From NCBI GenBank assembly GCA_023475345.1, contig JAMCWD010000001.1, forward strand, positions 248,001 to 312,000: DNA of 64,000 nt, in the 5' to 3' direction. This stretch comes from Chloroflexota bacterium (GTDB taxonomy: Bacteria; Vulcanimicrobiota; JAMCWD01). A program made the position numbers and the translations under genes. Position 1 is the first letter of the stretch. Each line of letters starts with the position of its first letter. The notes beneath the pieces were generated by a model. It had not been told where the DNA came from. It saw only the letters and a program-made list of their open reading frames with translations, and searched no databases. This document shows positions 9,755-18,986 of the stretch, one piece after another.

Positions 9755-9792
9755 TAATATGAGCACAGGCAATGAACCCCCCGATCTGATAA

Positions 9793-11670
9793 TCACCACA
9801 CGAACCTGTCGCCGTCAGAGTGTTCCCGGCGTCTGTCTTCGAAGGGATACCGGTAGAGGCGCGTTATGTAGGAAACACCACGTCGTCGGTTGTGAAGCTC
9901 TTTTATGAGCGCCGGGGGCTTACCCGTCTCCTTCATCATAAGGGAATCCAGATGCGGTATCATCCGCTGACTGTCCTCCCGTTCCATGAGGATCAGGTAA
10001 TGCCAGCCTTTCATGTCATCCCGTTGTATTTCCTGGTTGAAGTTAAGAATCAGGTCAAGATGGAAGTAATGTTTTTTATCGGCCAGGTAACGCATGTAAG
10101 GCGGGGCAAGAGGGGAATCGAAGTTTCTTTTCACCAGGACCCGGATAATCTCGGACGGTTGGGCCGACGGGCAGTCCACCCGGATCGCCTCCAGCAGTTC
10201 TTTTTCAAGGGGGAAATCCGCCCGCTCCGGGTATGGCTCCACCCGGTCATGTTGTGGGAGGGGCGCAGTTGCGATGGGAATGTGGAGAAAGATCCCCTGT
10301 GCCCGGTATTGGAAAAGCCAGCCCGTGAGCTGCCAGAGAGAAAGCAATATCACCAGCGCCAGGGCTGCTCCCCTGAGACACGGCTTCAGCCGCCCCGCCC
10401 AGAAGATGGAGAGCAGCGCCACCGCGGGAAGGGCGGGGAGGATATAATACGGAAGCCTCAGAACCGCAAAAGCCGCCAGGAAAAATACGCCGCCTGCTAT
10501 CGATAGAAGAAGGATAAGAGTTTCGCCCCGCTTTTCATTGATCGCAGGAATGAAGGAAAGGATTGTTCCCAGCACAAGCAGCGCCAGCGCACCGGGGAAA
10601 AAGTCATTTATGGATTTTAAATAAAACAGGAGCATTGCAGGCAAGTCGAACCCGCCCAGGTGTGCTCCGGTCATCAGGTGTGAGCCGGCCCTGGCGGAAA
10701 ACTCACCCAGGTTGATTGCATAATGGGGGAAGCCCAGCAAAAGGAAAGCCAGGAAGGCATAGAGCAGGTTGAACCTGCGATTGACAGGGTCCTCCCCGGG
10801 AAGCCGTTTCTCCCACCTTACAACCGCCCATGTCAAAGCGCCCAGGAAAATCGCCCACAGCACAAGTCCGGTGTATAGCCACTGTCGAAAAACCCAGGGG
10901 CCGATGATCCGGATCATTGCTATGATCCCTGCAAGAACCAGGAAGCCTGCTATGATAAGGCTTCCGCGGCGAAATTGCCCCTTCAGCCCGTCCTTCCCTG
11001 CCAGCCAGATGGTTTCCATCCAGTAAAGGAGCGGCAAAATAAGGAAGAAAACAAAGGAGAACTTGGAAAGGGCCGCCATCCCGGCGAAAATTCCACAGAG
11101 GACGGCCTCCCTTCGTCTGCGAAATCCGTCGGAAAGAAAATAAAAAAGAAAACAAAGCGCCAGAAAGGCGGTCAGCGGAGCCTCGTGTCGAAATGTTACC
11201 CCGCCTGTAAACCACTGGGGCGATGTAGTTGTAATTAGAACAGCCATCCATGCCAGCCCCCTGCCGCCCAATGCCAGGCCTGTGCCGTAAACGGCGAAAA
11301 TGAGAATCAGGGAGAATACGCCTACCGACAGGCAGGCAAGTTTCTCCTGAGTTCCGAAAATCAGGTACGAAAGACTTCCGGTAAGATAGAGCACCGGCGG
11401 GTATTCCCTGGGCCTCCGGGCCAGGGCCATTTTCAGACCGTCTCCCCCCTGCTCCCCTGATACTTTCTCGTAGAAACCATATAACTTGCCAAGATGGAGA
11501 TCCATATCGGCGGGGAGAAACGAAGTGTTCTCCGACAGCCAGTAAGCCTGGACGGAAAACAAAAGAATAAAGAATAGAATCAGAAGGACACTGTCTATGA
11601 TCAAGGCTTTTTTGTTCACGGTAATACTTTTCTTCCCCTCAAAGACAGTAGTGAACTCAAGTAACGGCAT
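9793..11670 (-). CDS. GT39-type membrane glycosyltransferase
   Basis: 625 residues with a GT-C layout: a first helix at about residues 25-45, then a loop with FLPADMDLHLGK in which the DxD-like acidic pair sits at the GT39 catalytic position, followed by about ten further hydrophobic segments and a soluble tail from about 480. The tail resembles in length that of the GT39 genes at 6.5 and 17.0 kb, with shared features such as an initial SEN or SQS segment before the acidic loop, so these look like paralogues. It is transcribed alone on the minus strand. Acceptor unknown. Confidence 0.75.
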   Translation of the reverse strand: MPLLEFTTVFEGKKSITVNKKALIIDSVLLILFFILLFSVQAYWLSENTSFLPADMDLHLGKLYGFYEKVSGEQGGDGLKMALARRPREYPPVLYLTGSLSYLIFGTQEKLACLSVGVFSLILIFAVYGTGLALGGRGLAWMAVLITTTSPQWFTGGVTFRHEAPLTAFLALCFLFYFLSDGFRRRREAVLCGIFAGMAALSKFSFVFFLILPLLYWMETIWLAGKDGLKGQFRRGSLIIAGFLVLAGIIAMIRIIGPWVFRQWLYTGLVLWAIFLGALTWAVVRWEKRLPGEDPVNRRFNLLYAFLAFLLLGFPHYAINLGEFSARAGSHLMTGAHLGGFDLPAMLLFYLKSINDFFPGALALLVLGTILSFIPAINEKRGETLILLLSIAGGVFFLAAFAVLRLPYYILPALPAVALLSIFWAGRLKPCLRGAALALVILLSLWQLTGWLFQYRAQGIFLHIPIATAPLPQHDRVEPYPERADFPLEKELLEAIRVDCPSAQPSEIIRVLVKRNFDSPLAPPYMRYLADKKHYFHLDLILNFNQEIQRDDMKGWHYLILMEREDSQRMIPHLDSLMMKETGKPPALIKELHNRRRGVSYITRLYRYPFEDRRREHSDGDRFVW

Positions 11671-11901
11671 AACATGTTATTTTGCAATTCAGATTAAATG
11701 TCCTGCACGGCGGCTAATCGCCTTCACCCTGACTCTCCCGAGCGGGGGAACGATGTGCTCTGCGTCCCAGGCGGTTTATACAAAGATAGGCTTCGAAAAG
11801 GCGGTAATCATTCTCTCCGCTCGCTGCATTTCTTCGACGACATCCGGGGATTTGAATTCTGGTTTCCGGCCTCCTGTTATGCTATAATAATTTAACCTGT
11901 C

Positions 11902-13311
11902 ATGAAAGTAGTGCTTATAAACCCGCCGCTGCCTGAAGAATCGATAAAAAACCCGGTAGTTGCAAACCTCTTTTCAAATGCAATGCCGCTGGGGATATGT
12001 TATCTTGGAGCCGTTCTGAAACAGGAAGGGATTGATGTCAATATCCTGGACGCCGCCGCGGAAAGATTGAACATTGAAAAATGCGGCAGGTGGATTATCG
12101 AAGAAAAGCCCGATATCCTGGGCATTACCTCTACAACCAATAATTTTTTCCAGGCTGTTGCGCTTGCAAAAAAATCAAAAGAACTGCGCCCGGATATGCC
12201 GGTGGTGCTGGGGGGAGTCCATGTAACCGCGGTTCCCGAAGATGCCCTCACTAATGAAGAATTCGATTACGGGGTAATAGGGGAGGCGGAAATAACATTT
12301 CCCGCCCTTGTAAAGGCTGTCGCCTCAAATGAGGACACGTCCGGCATCGAGGGCATCGCATACAGGGACGGGGATAAAATAAAAATAACGCCGCCCAGGA
12401 AATATATCGAAGACTTGGACACGCTGCCTTTTCCCAGCAGGGACCTGCTGAAAGCCCGACTTTACTCGTCGCTGCCCACGGATGTGCTCCGGCTCCCGAA
12501 ATTGACGATGGTTCCCACCAGGGGATGCCCGTTTAACTGCATTTTCTGCACATCGTGCGTAACCGGGAAGAATTTCAGGATCTTCAGCCCCGGCTACATC
12601 GCCGATGAAATGGAACATCTTTACAGGGACTTCGGCGCCAGGGAAATAGCATTTACCACCACGACCTTCACTGTGAACAGGAAGAAGTCGCACGAGTTCC
12701 TGGACGACCTGATAAAAAGGAAGATGGATCTTGTCTGGACGGTGTCAACCCGTGTCGATACGGTTGACAGGGAGCTTCTTGCAAAGATGAAAAAGGCCGG
12801 GTGCTGGTGTGTCCGCATAGGCATAGAGAGCGGCAACGAAGAAATTCTGAAGTTCATCAGGAAAGGCATCACTCTGGAACAGGTTAAGAAGGTAACGAGA
12901 TGGTGTGATGAACTGGGGATCCATGTAAAGACATTTTTCATAATCGGCCACCTGCCCGATACCGAGGAAACCATAAGGGACAGCATCGATTTCGCCCTGT
13001 CGCTCCCGATCGGTGATGTAACCGTCCAGTTCAACACGCCGCTTCCAGGGACGGCACAATATTCTATAGCCCGCGATTACGGGGTCCTGAAAAACAATAT
13101 CGCATCGCATAATTACTGGGAACCCGCCTTCATACCGAAGGGATTGACCGAAGAAAAGCTTATAAGCCTTCACCGAGAATTCTACAAGAAATTTTACATG
13201 CGCCCTGTATTATGGAAGCGTCATTTGAAGAAACTGATCCATCCCAGGACAATATTGAATTATATAAAGACGCTGGATCTTCTTTATTACCTGGCATTCG
13301 GGAAGAAATAA
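11902..13311 (+). CDS. B12-binding radical SAM protein (BchE/HpnR-like class)
   Basis: 469 residues. It begins with MKVVLINPPLPEES, a typical opening of cobalamin-binding rSAM proteins, followed by the Rossmann-like domain (VVLGGVHVTA, GVIGEAE) to about residue 170. The [4Fe-4S] cysteines are C209, C213 and C216 in TRGCPFNCIFC. IESGNEEILKFIRKG and TFFIIGHLPDTEE are conserved core segments of this class. No SPASM-like tail is present, unlike the rSAM genes at the left edge. Family members methylate or rearrange lipids, pigments or natural products. TATAAT lies 14 bases before the ATG (11883-11888) with no Shine-Dalgarno site, so the transcript might be nearly leaderless. It faces GT39 genes on both sides. 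Confidence 0.85.
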   Translation: MKVVLINPPLPEESIKNPVVANLFSNAMPLGICYLGAVLKQEGIDVNILDAAAERLNIEKCGRWIIEEKPDILGITSTTNNFFQAVALAKKSKELRPDMPVVLGGVHVTAVPEDALTNEEFDYGVIGEAEITFPALVKAVASNEDTSGIEGIAYRDGDKIKITPPRKYIEDLDTLPFPSRDLLKARLYSSLPTDVLRLPKLTMVPTRGCPFNCIFCTSCVTGKNFRIFSPGYIADEMEHLYRDFGAREIAFTTTTFTVNRKKSHEFLDDLIKRKMDLVWTVSTRVDTVDRELLAKMKKAGCWCVRIGIESGNEEILKFIRKGITLEQVKKVTRWCDELGIHVKTFFIIGHLPDTEETIRDSIDFALSLPIGDVTVQFNTPLPGTAQYSIARDYGVLKNNIASHNYWEPAFIPKGLTEEKLISLHREFYKKFYMRPVLWKRHLKKLIHPRTILNYIKTLDLLYYLAFGKK

Positions 13312-13490
13312 GGGAGTTTTTTAACCCGGTATCGCCCTTATTTTCTCAATATCGCTAGTGCAACAAATAAATCTTTGGTGAAGTACAGGTTAGAGGCTGG
13401 AAACTAGAGATTAGACCCAAGAGCAGTTTAACTTGCCCAACCAGCCCCCGCGCCCCTTCTTCCCTGTTACCCTGAACTCTAAAATGTGTC

Positions 13491-13535
13491 ATCCTGCCTT
13501 TCGGCTTAGCTCAAGGCTGGCACTTGTTTCAGGAT
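13491..13535. repeat. Dyad-symmetric intergenic element
   Basis: ATCCTG (13491-13496) pairs with CAGGAT (13530-13535), and inside it GCCTT (13496-13500) pairs with AAGGC (13513-13517). The wording GTCATCCTG ... TTTCAGGATC resembles dispersed intergenic repeats seen in many bacterial genomes. It sits in the 281-base gap between convergent genes; the remainder of 13312-13592 holds no ORF I can support. Confidence 0.35.
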
Positions 13536-13592
13536 CTATCATTTAGCCGGTCACGTTCCTTAACAAAAGGGGTAATTCGCTGTCCCCCTGTT

Positions 13593-14186
13593 TCATCTGT
13601 TCCTGATCGCCGTCCTTACGTACAAGTTCTGAGGACGCCCCCGGAACGGAAATTCGCCGACCGGCTCGAATCCGAGCCTTTCAAGCAGTATATTGGGGCC
13701 GCGGTTTTCCTTGTCGGCACTTACTTTAATCTTTTTTGCCCCTTTTTCCGCCAGTATTTTACAGGCTTCCTCGACAAGCTGATCCGCTGCACCGCTTTTC
13801 CGGGCTGGAGGTTCAAGTGCTATAAAGAACAGTTCGCCGTCAACTCCAGGCACCTTTACCCGGCCGCCGTACCTTGCCAGTTCAAGCAATTCGCCCGTCT
13901 CCCCGGGATTGAGTAAAATATGAAACAATACTGAAAATACAAGCGACAGCCTGCTTTCCCGCGCCAGGCTCATGAAAAGAGAATCTGCCGGAGTATATCC
14001 CGCAATGTATCCCGAGATCTCCTCCCCTTCCCCGCTTACAAGGATTACACCCCCCGGCAAAGCCATGAAATTCTTATAAAACTTTTCAAGGAATTTTGGG
14101 CCGATATTCCTCAGATACCCCGGGATGTATCTGCAATGCATTTCTGCGATCCTGCCAAGATCACTTGAAACGGCTCTTCGTATCAT
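13593..14186 (-). CDS. GNAT-family N-acetyltransferase
   Basis: 197 residues covering a single GNAT domain: MIRRAVSSDLGRIAEMH at the start is the usual beta1-alpha1 opening, ISGYIAGYTP the beta4 strand region, and NILLERLGFEPVGEF the closing helix and strand. GNATs transfer an acyl group from acyl-CoA to an amine. It overlaps the preceding GT39 gene by four bases (ATGA), so the two are co-translated and may serve the same glycan or lipid product. Substrate unknown. Confidence 0.8.
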   Translation of the reverse strand: MIRRAVSSDLGRIAEMHCRYIPGYLRNIGPKFLEKFYKNFMALPGGVILVSGEGEEISGYIAGYTPADSLFMSLARESRLSLVFSVLFHILLNPGETGELLELARYGGRVKVPGVDGELFFIALEPPARKSGAADQLVEEACKILAEKGAKKIKVSADKENRGPNILLERLGFEPVGEFPFRGRPQNLYVRTAIRNR

Positions 14187-15814
14187 TTGATCTCTGGCCG
14201 CCCGGCTTTGACCTTGAGTCCAGTCTCTTTCACAGGCTTTTTAACGGGGCTGTTCAGTTTGAAATAAAAGAGCTTCTGTCCGGAAACATCAACCTGCCCG
14301 GCAACGCTGGCCTCATATCCCTCCCAGCGGTCAAAATTCAGATCCGGGGTTATCAAATAATAATTCGGTTCGTCGGGAATAAGTGTCCCCCTGGGAACAT
14401 CATATAAAGATCTGTTCTCTGTCTCATATTTCAACGCCAGCGCGAGATCGGTATTATCGGTCACGAATACGGATTTTTTTGAAAATGAACGGGCTTTCCG
14501 GATAAGCGAATTATAGAAGGTCTCCTGGGGGTGTTTGGCTTTTATGAACCCGCTGTAAAACAGCGGCGTTAATAATATGAAAAGCATTAAAAAAGAAAGT
14601 GAAGACCTCCCCATCGGGAGGCGCATAACGGCAAGGGTTCCCAGAGACGATAACAGGATAAACGGGAGGTAAACTGCAAGCGATGTCCGCCAGCTGTCAA
14701 ATGACAGCCTTGCTGAAAAGTCGCCGAAAGGGAACATTGAAAAGAAAATTAAAAAAGCGCCGCCCCATATAAGAATAAAAATCGTTTTTTTCTTTAACCC
14801 GGCATCTGTTCCACCTTCTTCTTTGTCAGGGGGCAATAAGCCCGGCGCCAATCCCAGTATCAATCCGCCCATGAAAAAGATATCCATTATTACCGGGTGC
14901 TTTTTGCTGACGAAAAAAAGAAGGTTATTCTTAAGGTTAAACATGAATTGGGACAACTCGCCCGATATGCCGGGGCGCGGAACCGAGGCAAAATTCTCCG
15001 AAAGACGTGTTATGTATATGGCGGAAGCGAATACGGACAGGACAGGGACCGCCAGCAGGAACAATATGAACAAATCTATCCGCGTATGCTTCTTCCACAG
15101 CGCTGCTGCATAAAACGGGGCAAGAAGCAAATTTTCAGGTCTCATCTGTAAATACATGCCGAAAGCGGCTATGCTCAAAAGCCTTGCTCCCAGGGGCATG
15201 CCTTCCGATTCCCTCAGGTTCAGCGCGCACAAGAGCGCCAGAACAAGAAAGAAAAAGCTGCCGACTTCAGGCGCGGCAGACGGGGCAAGCTTTACAGCAA
15301 CAGGCAATACGGCAAGGAAAACCGCCCCGCATAATGCAGGCACCGCTTTTTTCCATAGCAGGAAAATTGAAAGGAATAATACGGGGATGGTTAAAGTTGA
15401 CAGCAAAATATTAAGGATCCTGGCGCCGGGAAGTCCCGGGGGAAATACATGATCCCACATGGACAGCAAAAAAGACCATCCGGGAGGGTAAGGCGGATAA
15501 AAATAAGGACAGCTTTTTATTTTTCCTTCCGGGGTATTTTCCCAGAAATAAGAGGCATGACCGTTCCGGGCCATATTTTCGCCTGTTGAAATATAATAAA
15601 ATTCATCAAAGTAAATCTGCAGCGCATGCGGAGCGGAAAAACGGAGATACCCCCCGCCTATTGTTATCAAAAAAAGAACTCCCCATACCCATGCCGGAAT
15701 TGTCGTAAACCTGGATATAAGTCTTTTGCCCTGGATTATTAAAAGCACGAGCAATCCTGAAAACAAAACCAGCAGGAAAAACAAATAACCGCCGTTGAGT
15801 AAAATCACATCCAT
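14183..15814 (-). CDS. GT39-type membrane glycosyltransferase
   Basis: 543 residues with about 11 hydrophobic segments. The first external loop holds LQIYFDEFYYISTG, where FDE is the acidic catalytic pair typical of ArnT/PMT-like GT-C enzymes. ENTPEG and YPPYPPGW follow in the second part of the loop, as in many GT39 members. It is shorter at the C terminus than the other GT39 genes here. Its stop overlaps the start of the GNAT gene. Likely adds a sugar to an extracytoplasmic acceptor; which one is unknown. Confidence 0.78.
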   Translation of the reverse strand: MDVILLNGGYLFFLLVLFSGLLVLLIIQGKRLISRFTTIPAWVWGVLFLITIGGGYLRFSAPHALQIYFDEFYYISTGENMARNGHASYFWENTPEGKIKSCPYFYPPYPPGWSFLLSMWDHVFPPGLPGARILNILLSTLTIPVLFLSIFLLWKKAVPALCGAVFLAVLPVAVKLAPSAAPEVGSFFFLVLALLCALNLRESEGMPLGARLLSIAAFGMYLQMRPENLLLAPFYAAALWKKHTRIDLFILFLLAVPVLSVFASAIYITRLSENFASVPRPGISGELSQFMFNLKNNLLFFVSKKHPVIMDIFFMGGLILGLAPGLLPPDKEEGGTDAGLKKKTIFILIWGGAFLIFFSMFPFGDFSARLSFDSWRTSLAVYLPFILLSSLGTLAVMRLPMGRSSLSFLMLFILLTPLFYSGFIKAKHPQETFYNSLIRKARSFSKKSVFVTDNTDLALALKYETENRSLYDVPRGTLIPDEPNYYLITPDLNFDRWEGYEASVAGQVDVSGQKLFYFKLNSPVKKPVKETGLKVKAGRPEIK

Positions 15815-15908
15815 AGATTATCCCTCATGCGGAAAATTCGGTTACCCGATAATAATTCCTTCCGAGAAACAATGATGACAAACCCGCATATAACCTGAGA
15901 TTTCGCGG

Positions 15909-16973
15909 TTAAACCAGCGTTTTTACATCAGGCCCGACAAGGTTCCACATAAAAGCCTGGACGGCAAATATAGTGGCGCATGCATTCTGATGCATATTTC
16001 TGTCGCTGTAATATAAACCACCGCCGGGGGCTTCCCCTGCCTTCAGATAATCGATGCCGCGCTTGATGTTATTTTCATATTTTACAGGATCAACTATGAT
16101 AAAAAGTCTTATCGCCTGCGCGGTCGCATCTGCCGGACGTTGTACCTTATCTGCGGCCCCTTGCCAGTTATTCCAACTCCCGTCTTCATTCTGCCACTGC
16201 GAAAGCAGCTCGACCCCATTTATAATGGCGGCGTCAAGCCCTATCCTGTTTCTTGCCCTCATCCCTATCAGACCTTCAAGCGCATAGCAGAAAGCATGAG
16301 TATATAAGGGACTCACGGAAAAAAATTCGGGGGCACTTACACCTCTCGGTACAAAATCATTCAGGACTTCTTTTATAAGCCCGTCGATTATTCCGGGAGA
16401 GCCTATCGGCTCCATATCTCCGGAGATTGCAAGCGTATTATAATCGCACAGCGCTGGCAGGACTTTCAAAAGATGAGGATTATAACCGGTGGACCAGCGA
16501 TCCGGAAGATCATCGGTTACTATGCCGACGCCTTTTTTTCTTATCAGGCAATCTACTATAAATCTTGCCGTTGATTGTAATAATTCTTTTGAAACCGGCA
16601 TGTCGTATTTTGACCTGACCGCAACCAGAGCGGATAAAACCATTGCGGTATCGAATACATAATCTCTTGAGTTGTGATTGATTCTGCCTTCGTTTTTTTC
16701 AAGCTCCTCAACAAGGTAATCAACGGAGTTTCCAATCTTCTCCATAATGCCCGGATTCCCGGCGGCTGAATCCGCAATGACACACAGCTTGACGAAATAA
16801 GCGGTTACTTCAGGATATTTGAAAGAAGGGCCGTCCTCTCCAATCCACGCATACAACGCCCCTTCAGGCGAGCGTACAGGCGACGATATGAGCCATTCCA
16901 GGAGCCTGTCTATATCTTCTTTTCTTCCGGCTTCCGACAGATCCGTGTTTAGCCCTGCCCGGTAATCCAACAA
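15909..16973 (-). CDS. Alpha/alpha-toroid (prenyltransferase/squalene-cyclase-like) protein
   Basis: 354 residues, no signal peptide or membrane segment. LLSQWQNEDGSWNNWQG near residue 264 is a QW-type repeat typical of terpene cyclase and prenyltransferase beta-subunit toroids, and ALYAWIGEDGP near residue 41 may be a diverged copy. I do not see the DxDD motif of squalene-hopene cyclase, so it may be a binding or non-canonical member. In some natural-product clusters such toroids act with rSAM and GT genes. It lies between two GT39 genes on the same strand with gaps of 67 and 94 bases. Function not assignable. Confidence 0.6.
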   Translation of the reverse strand: MLDYRAGLNTDLSEAGRKEDIDRLLEWLISSPVRSPEGALYAWIGEDGPSFKYPEVTAYFVKLCVIADSAAGNPGIMEKIGNSVDYLVEELEKNEGRINHNSRDYVFDTAMVLSALVAVRSKYDMPVSKELLQSTARFIVDCLIRKKGVGIVTDDLPDRWSTGYNPHLLKVLPALCDYNTLAISGDMEPIGSPGIIDGLIKEVLNDFVPRGVSAPEFFSVSPLYTHAFCYALEGLIGMRARNRIGLDAAIINGVELLSQWQNEDGSWNNWQGAADKVQRPADATAQAIRLFIIVDPVKYENNIKRGIDYLKAGEAPGGGLYYSDRNMHQNACATIFAVQAFMWNLVGPDVKTLV

Positions 16974-17040
16974 AGCGCCTCCTTGATATTGATTTTTACA
17001 TTATAAATAGTTTTATACAAGTTTTTCAAGAATTATATCC

Positions 17041-18855
17041 TTAAGGAATTGTTCCGGGCATGTCCGTCCTGTAAACTTTGATATACCCCTCTTCCGGCAT
17101 TTGAAACTCTTTTAACAATTTCCACTTCTGGGAACCGATAAATCTATCAATCTTCTCCGTCCTTTCCCGGTAGTATAAATCATCGACAAATATCACGAAA
17201 TGGGGAGGATCCTCTTTTATTTTAATTATATATTCATCGGTATCGCCTGTGAAATTATATGATCTCCACTCCACAGACAGGCGGTATCTATTGGCAAAAT
17301 ACTGAAAAATATCATTAATGTTCGGTATCTTATCCGAAACCATAATAAGGGCAATTATCCAATCTCTGTCTCCTTGAACAGGACGAGGAAACCTTGCTTC
17401 AGAATCACTCAATGTCTGAATGACCTTATCGGCGGGATAATATCTCTTATCAGGCAGTTCTGAAACCACGGTTGATAAAACCAGCCTCATGGGGTGCCTT
17501 TTCTGAATATGATAAAAACCGGTAGGAATCTCTGGGTAATGCTCAACGAGAGACCATCCCAGAAGCTGCCAGAACCCGACTACCGCGCATAAAATTATTA
17601 AAACGTGTTCAGGCAATATATATCTCAGCCAGAAAACGGCCAGGATGATCACGAAAATAATACACGGCAGAAAATACCTGCTGGAGCCGCTTATGTTGTA
17701 TATAAGGAAAACAATGCTCGCCAGAAGAGACAATATGAATACAAGATTTCTCTCCCGCTCTTTTTTCAGTATCAATGAAATTAAAACGCCTGTAATCAGA
17801 AGAAAACCTGCGAAAGAGAACGAATCGAAAGTAAGAATGGAATAAGCTTTAAAGTTCTCTAAAGACATTATAGGACAATTCTGAGCTATGAAATCTTTAC
17901 AATAAAAAAACGCGGGAAGGTTATATACATACCACGGACCCGTAAGCGCAATTACCAGCGCAAGAGAAAAAAACAAATTGCCCGCCGGCTCGGTGAGATT
18001 CCTGTCGTCTTGTGAGGCTGAACAACTCTTGCGCCATGCAAGGTAGCCGAGCCTGATCCAGATAATTATTACAACGGTCATGATCGGCAAAAATATTATT
18101 CCAAACTGCCTGTGGGTATCCATATTCAGATTTCCGCGCCCGACCATATAAAGAAAAACCAAAAAGAGAAACAAAATTAAGGGGGGGATAATATAAATCA
18201 AAGACCTTCTCGCCGCCCTGTAAATTACCGGTATTGCAAAATACAACACCGGCACAGTCAGAAAAAAAAGCCCGGCCCACTTTATCATCAGGGTAACGCC
18301 GAGAGCAATGCCGAAAAGGATGCTTGCTTTCCTGTCAGTGAATTTTTCCGTCAGCAACAGTAAATATAACGTCAGAGCGCAGAATGCCGTTAGAGGCATA
18401 TCCAGCAGGTAATTCCTGGAAGTCATCGCAAATACCGGTGCCGTCGTTCCGAGCAGAACCATCGCCCATCCCGTAGCCCTCCCCCATAACCTCAAACCGA
18501 TAAGAAAGATCGAAAAAATAAATACGGGTATGAACACGCTCTGGCTCATGATGCTCACGTTGTGGGACATACCGAATACCAGATGAAAAGGTATGCTTAC
18601 AAGAAAAACTACGGGCGGATACAACGACGGCACTAGAATATTAGAGATCAGGCGTTCAACATTGTGATCAATTACAGGGTGATATAACTGAAGCATACTC
18701 ATTATATGCCCCGGCGCATCTCCCGAAGGCCACAGCCGGTTTTCCGAAAGCCAGATATAGTTGACGACAATATAAAAAATCGAAAAAAGCGAAAGGGCGA
18801 TTATATCGAATTTTACCAGGATATTGTCCTGCCGGCTTTTCATGGAAATTAACAT
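17041..18855 (-). CDS. GT39-type membrane glycosyltransferase
   Basis: 604 residues with a helix at about 15-35, a first loop with WLSENRLWPSGDAPGHIM in which D sits in the GT-C acidic position, about ten more hydrophobic segments and a soluble tail from about 450. The WLSEN segment before the acidic loop is also present in the GT39 protein at 9.8 kb, supporting recent paralogy. The gene follows the flippase-like gene with a 131-base gap. Donor is probably a polyprenyl-phosphate sugar by family; acceptor unknown. Confidence 0.75.
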   Translation of the reverse strand: MLISMKSRQDNILVKFDIIALSLFSIFYIVVNYIWLSENRLWPSGDAPGHIMSMLQLYHPVIDHNVERLISNILVPSLYPPVVFLVSIPFHLVFGMSHNVSIMSQSVFIPVFIFSIFLIGLRLWGRATGWAMVLLGTTAPVFAMTSRNYLLDMPLTAFCALTLYLLLLTEKFTDRKASILFGIALGVTLMIKWAGLFFLTVPVLYFAIPVIYRAARRSLIYIIPPLILFLFLVFLYMVGRGNLNMDTHRQFGIIFLPIMTVVIIIWIRLGYLAWRKSCSASQDDRNLTEPAGNLFFSLALVIALTGPWYVYNLPAFFYCKDFIAQNCPIMSLENFKAYSILTFDSFSFAGFLLITGVLISLILKKERERNLVFILSLLASIVFLIYNISGSSRYFLPCIIFVIILAVFWLRYILPEHVLIILCAVVGFWQLLGWSLVEHYPEIPTGFYHIQKRHPMRLVLSTVVSELPDKRYYPADKVIQTLSDSEARFPRPVQGDRDWIIALIMVSDKIPNINDIFQYFANRYRLSVEWRSYNFTGDTDEYIIKIKEDPPHFVIFVDDLYYRERTEKIDRFIGSQKWKLLKEFQMPEEGYIKVYRTDMPGTIP

Positions 18856-18986
18856 TCTTGAAAAGTAAAGGCCTTCCCTGCTGGAAACCGGACACAGGAT
18901 CCTTTATAACGATTGATTGTAGCCACAATTAAGCGGCACAATTCTCCCCAGGGACTTTTAATTTCCGGTATCACCAAGTTTCCAGT

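Noticed and set aside
11671-11901. Plus-strand ORFs of 65 and 96 residues
   Set aside because: No ribosome site, no recognisable motif, and both overlap the promoter region of the rSAM gene at 11902.
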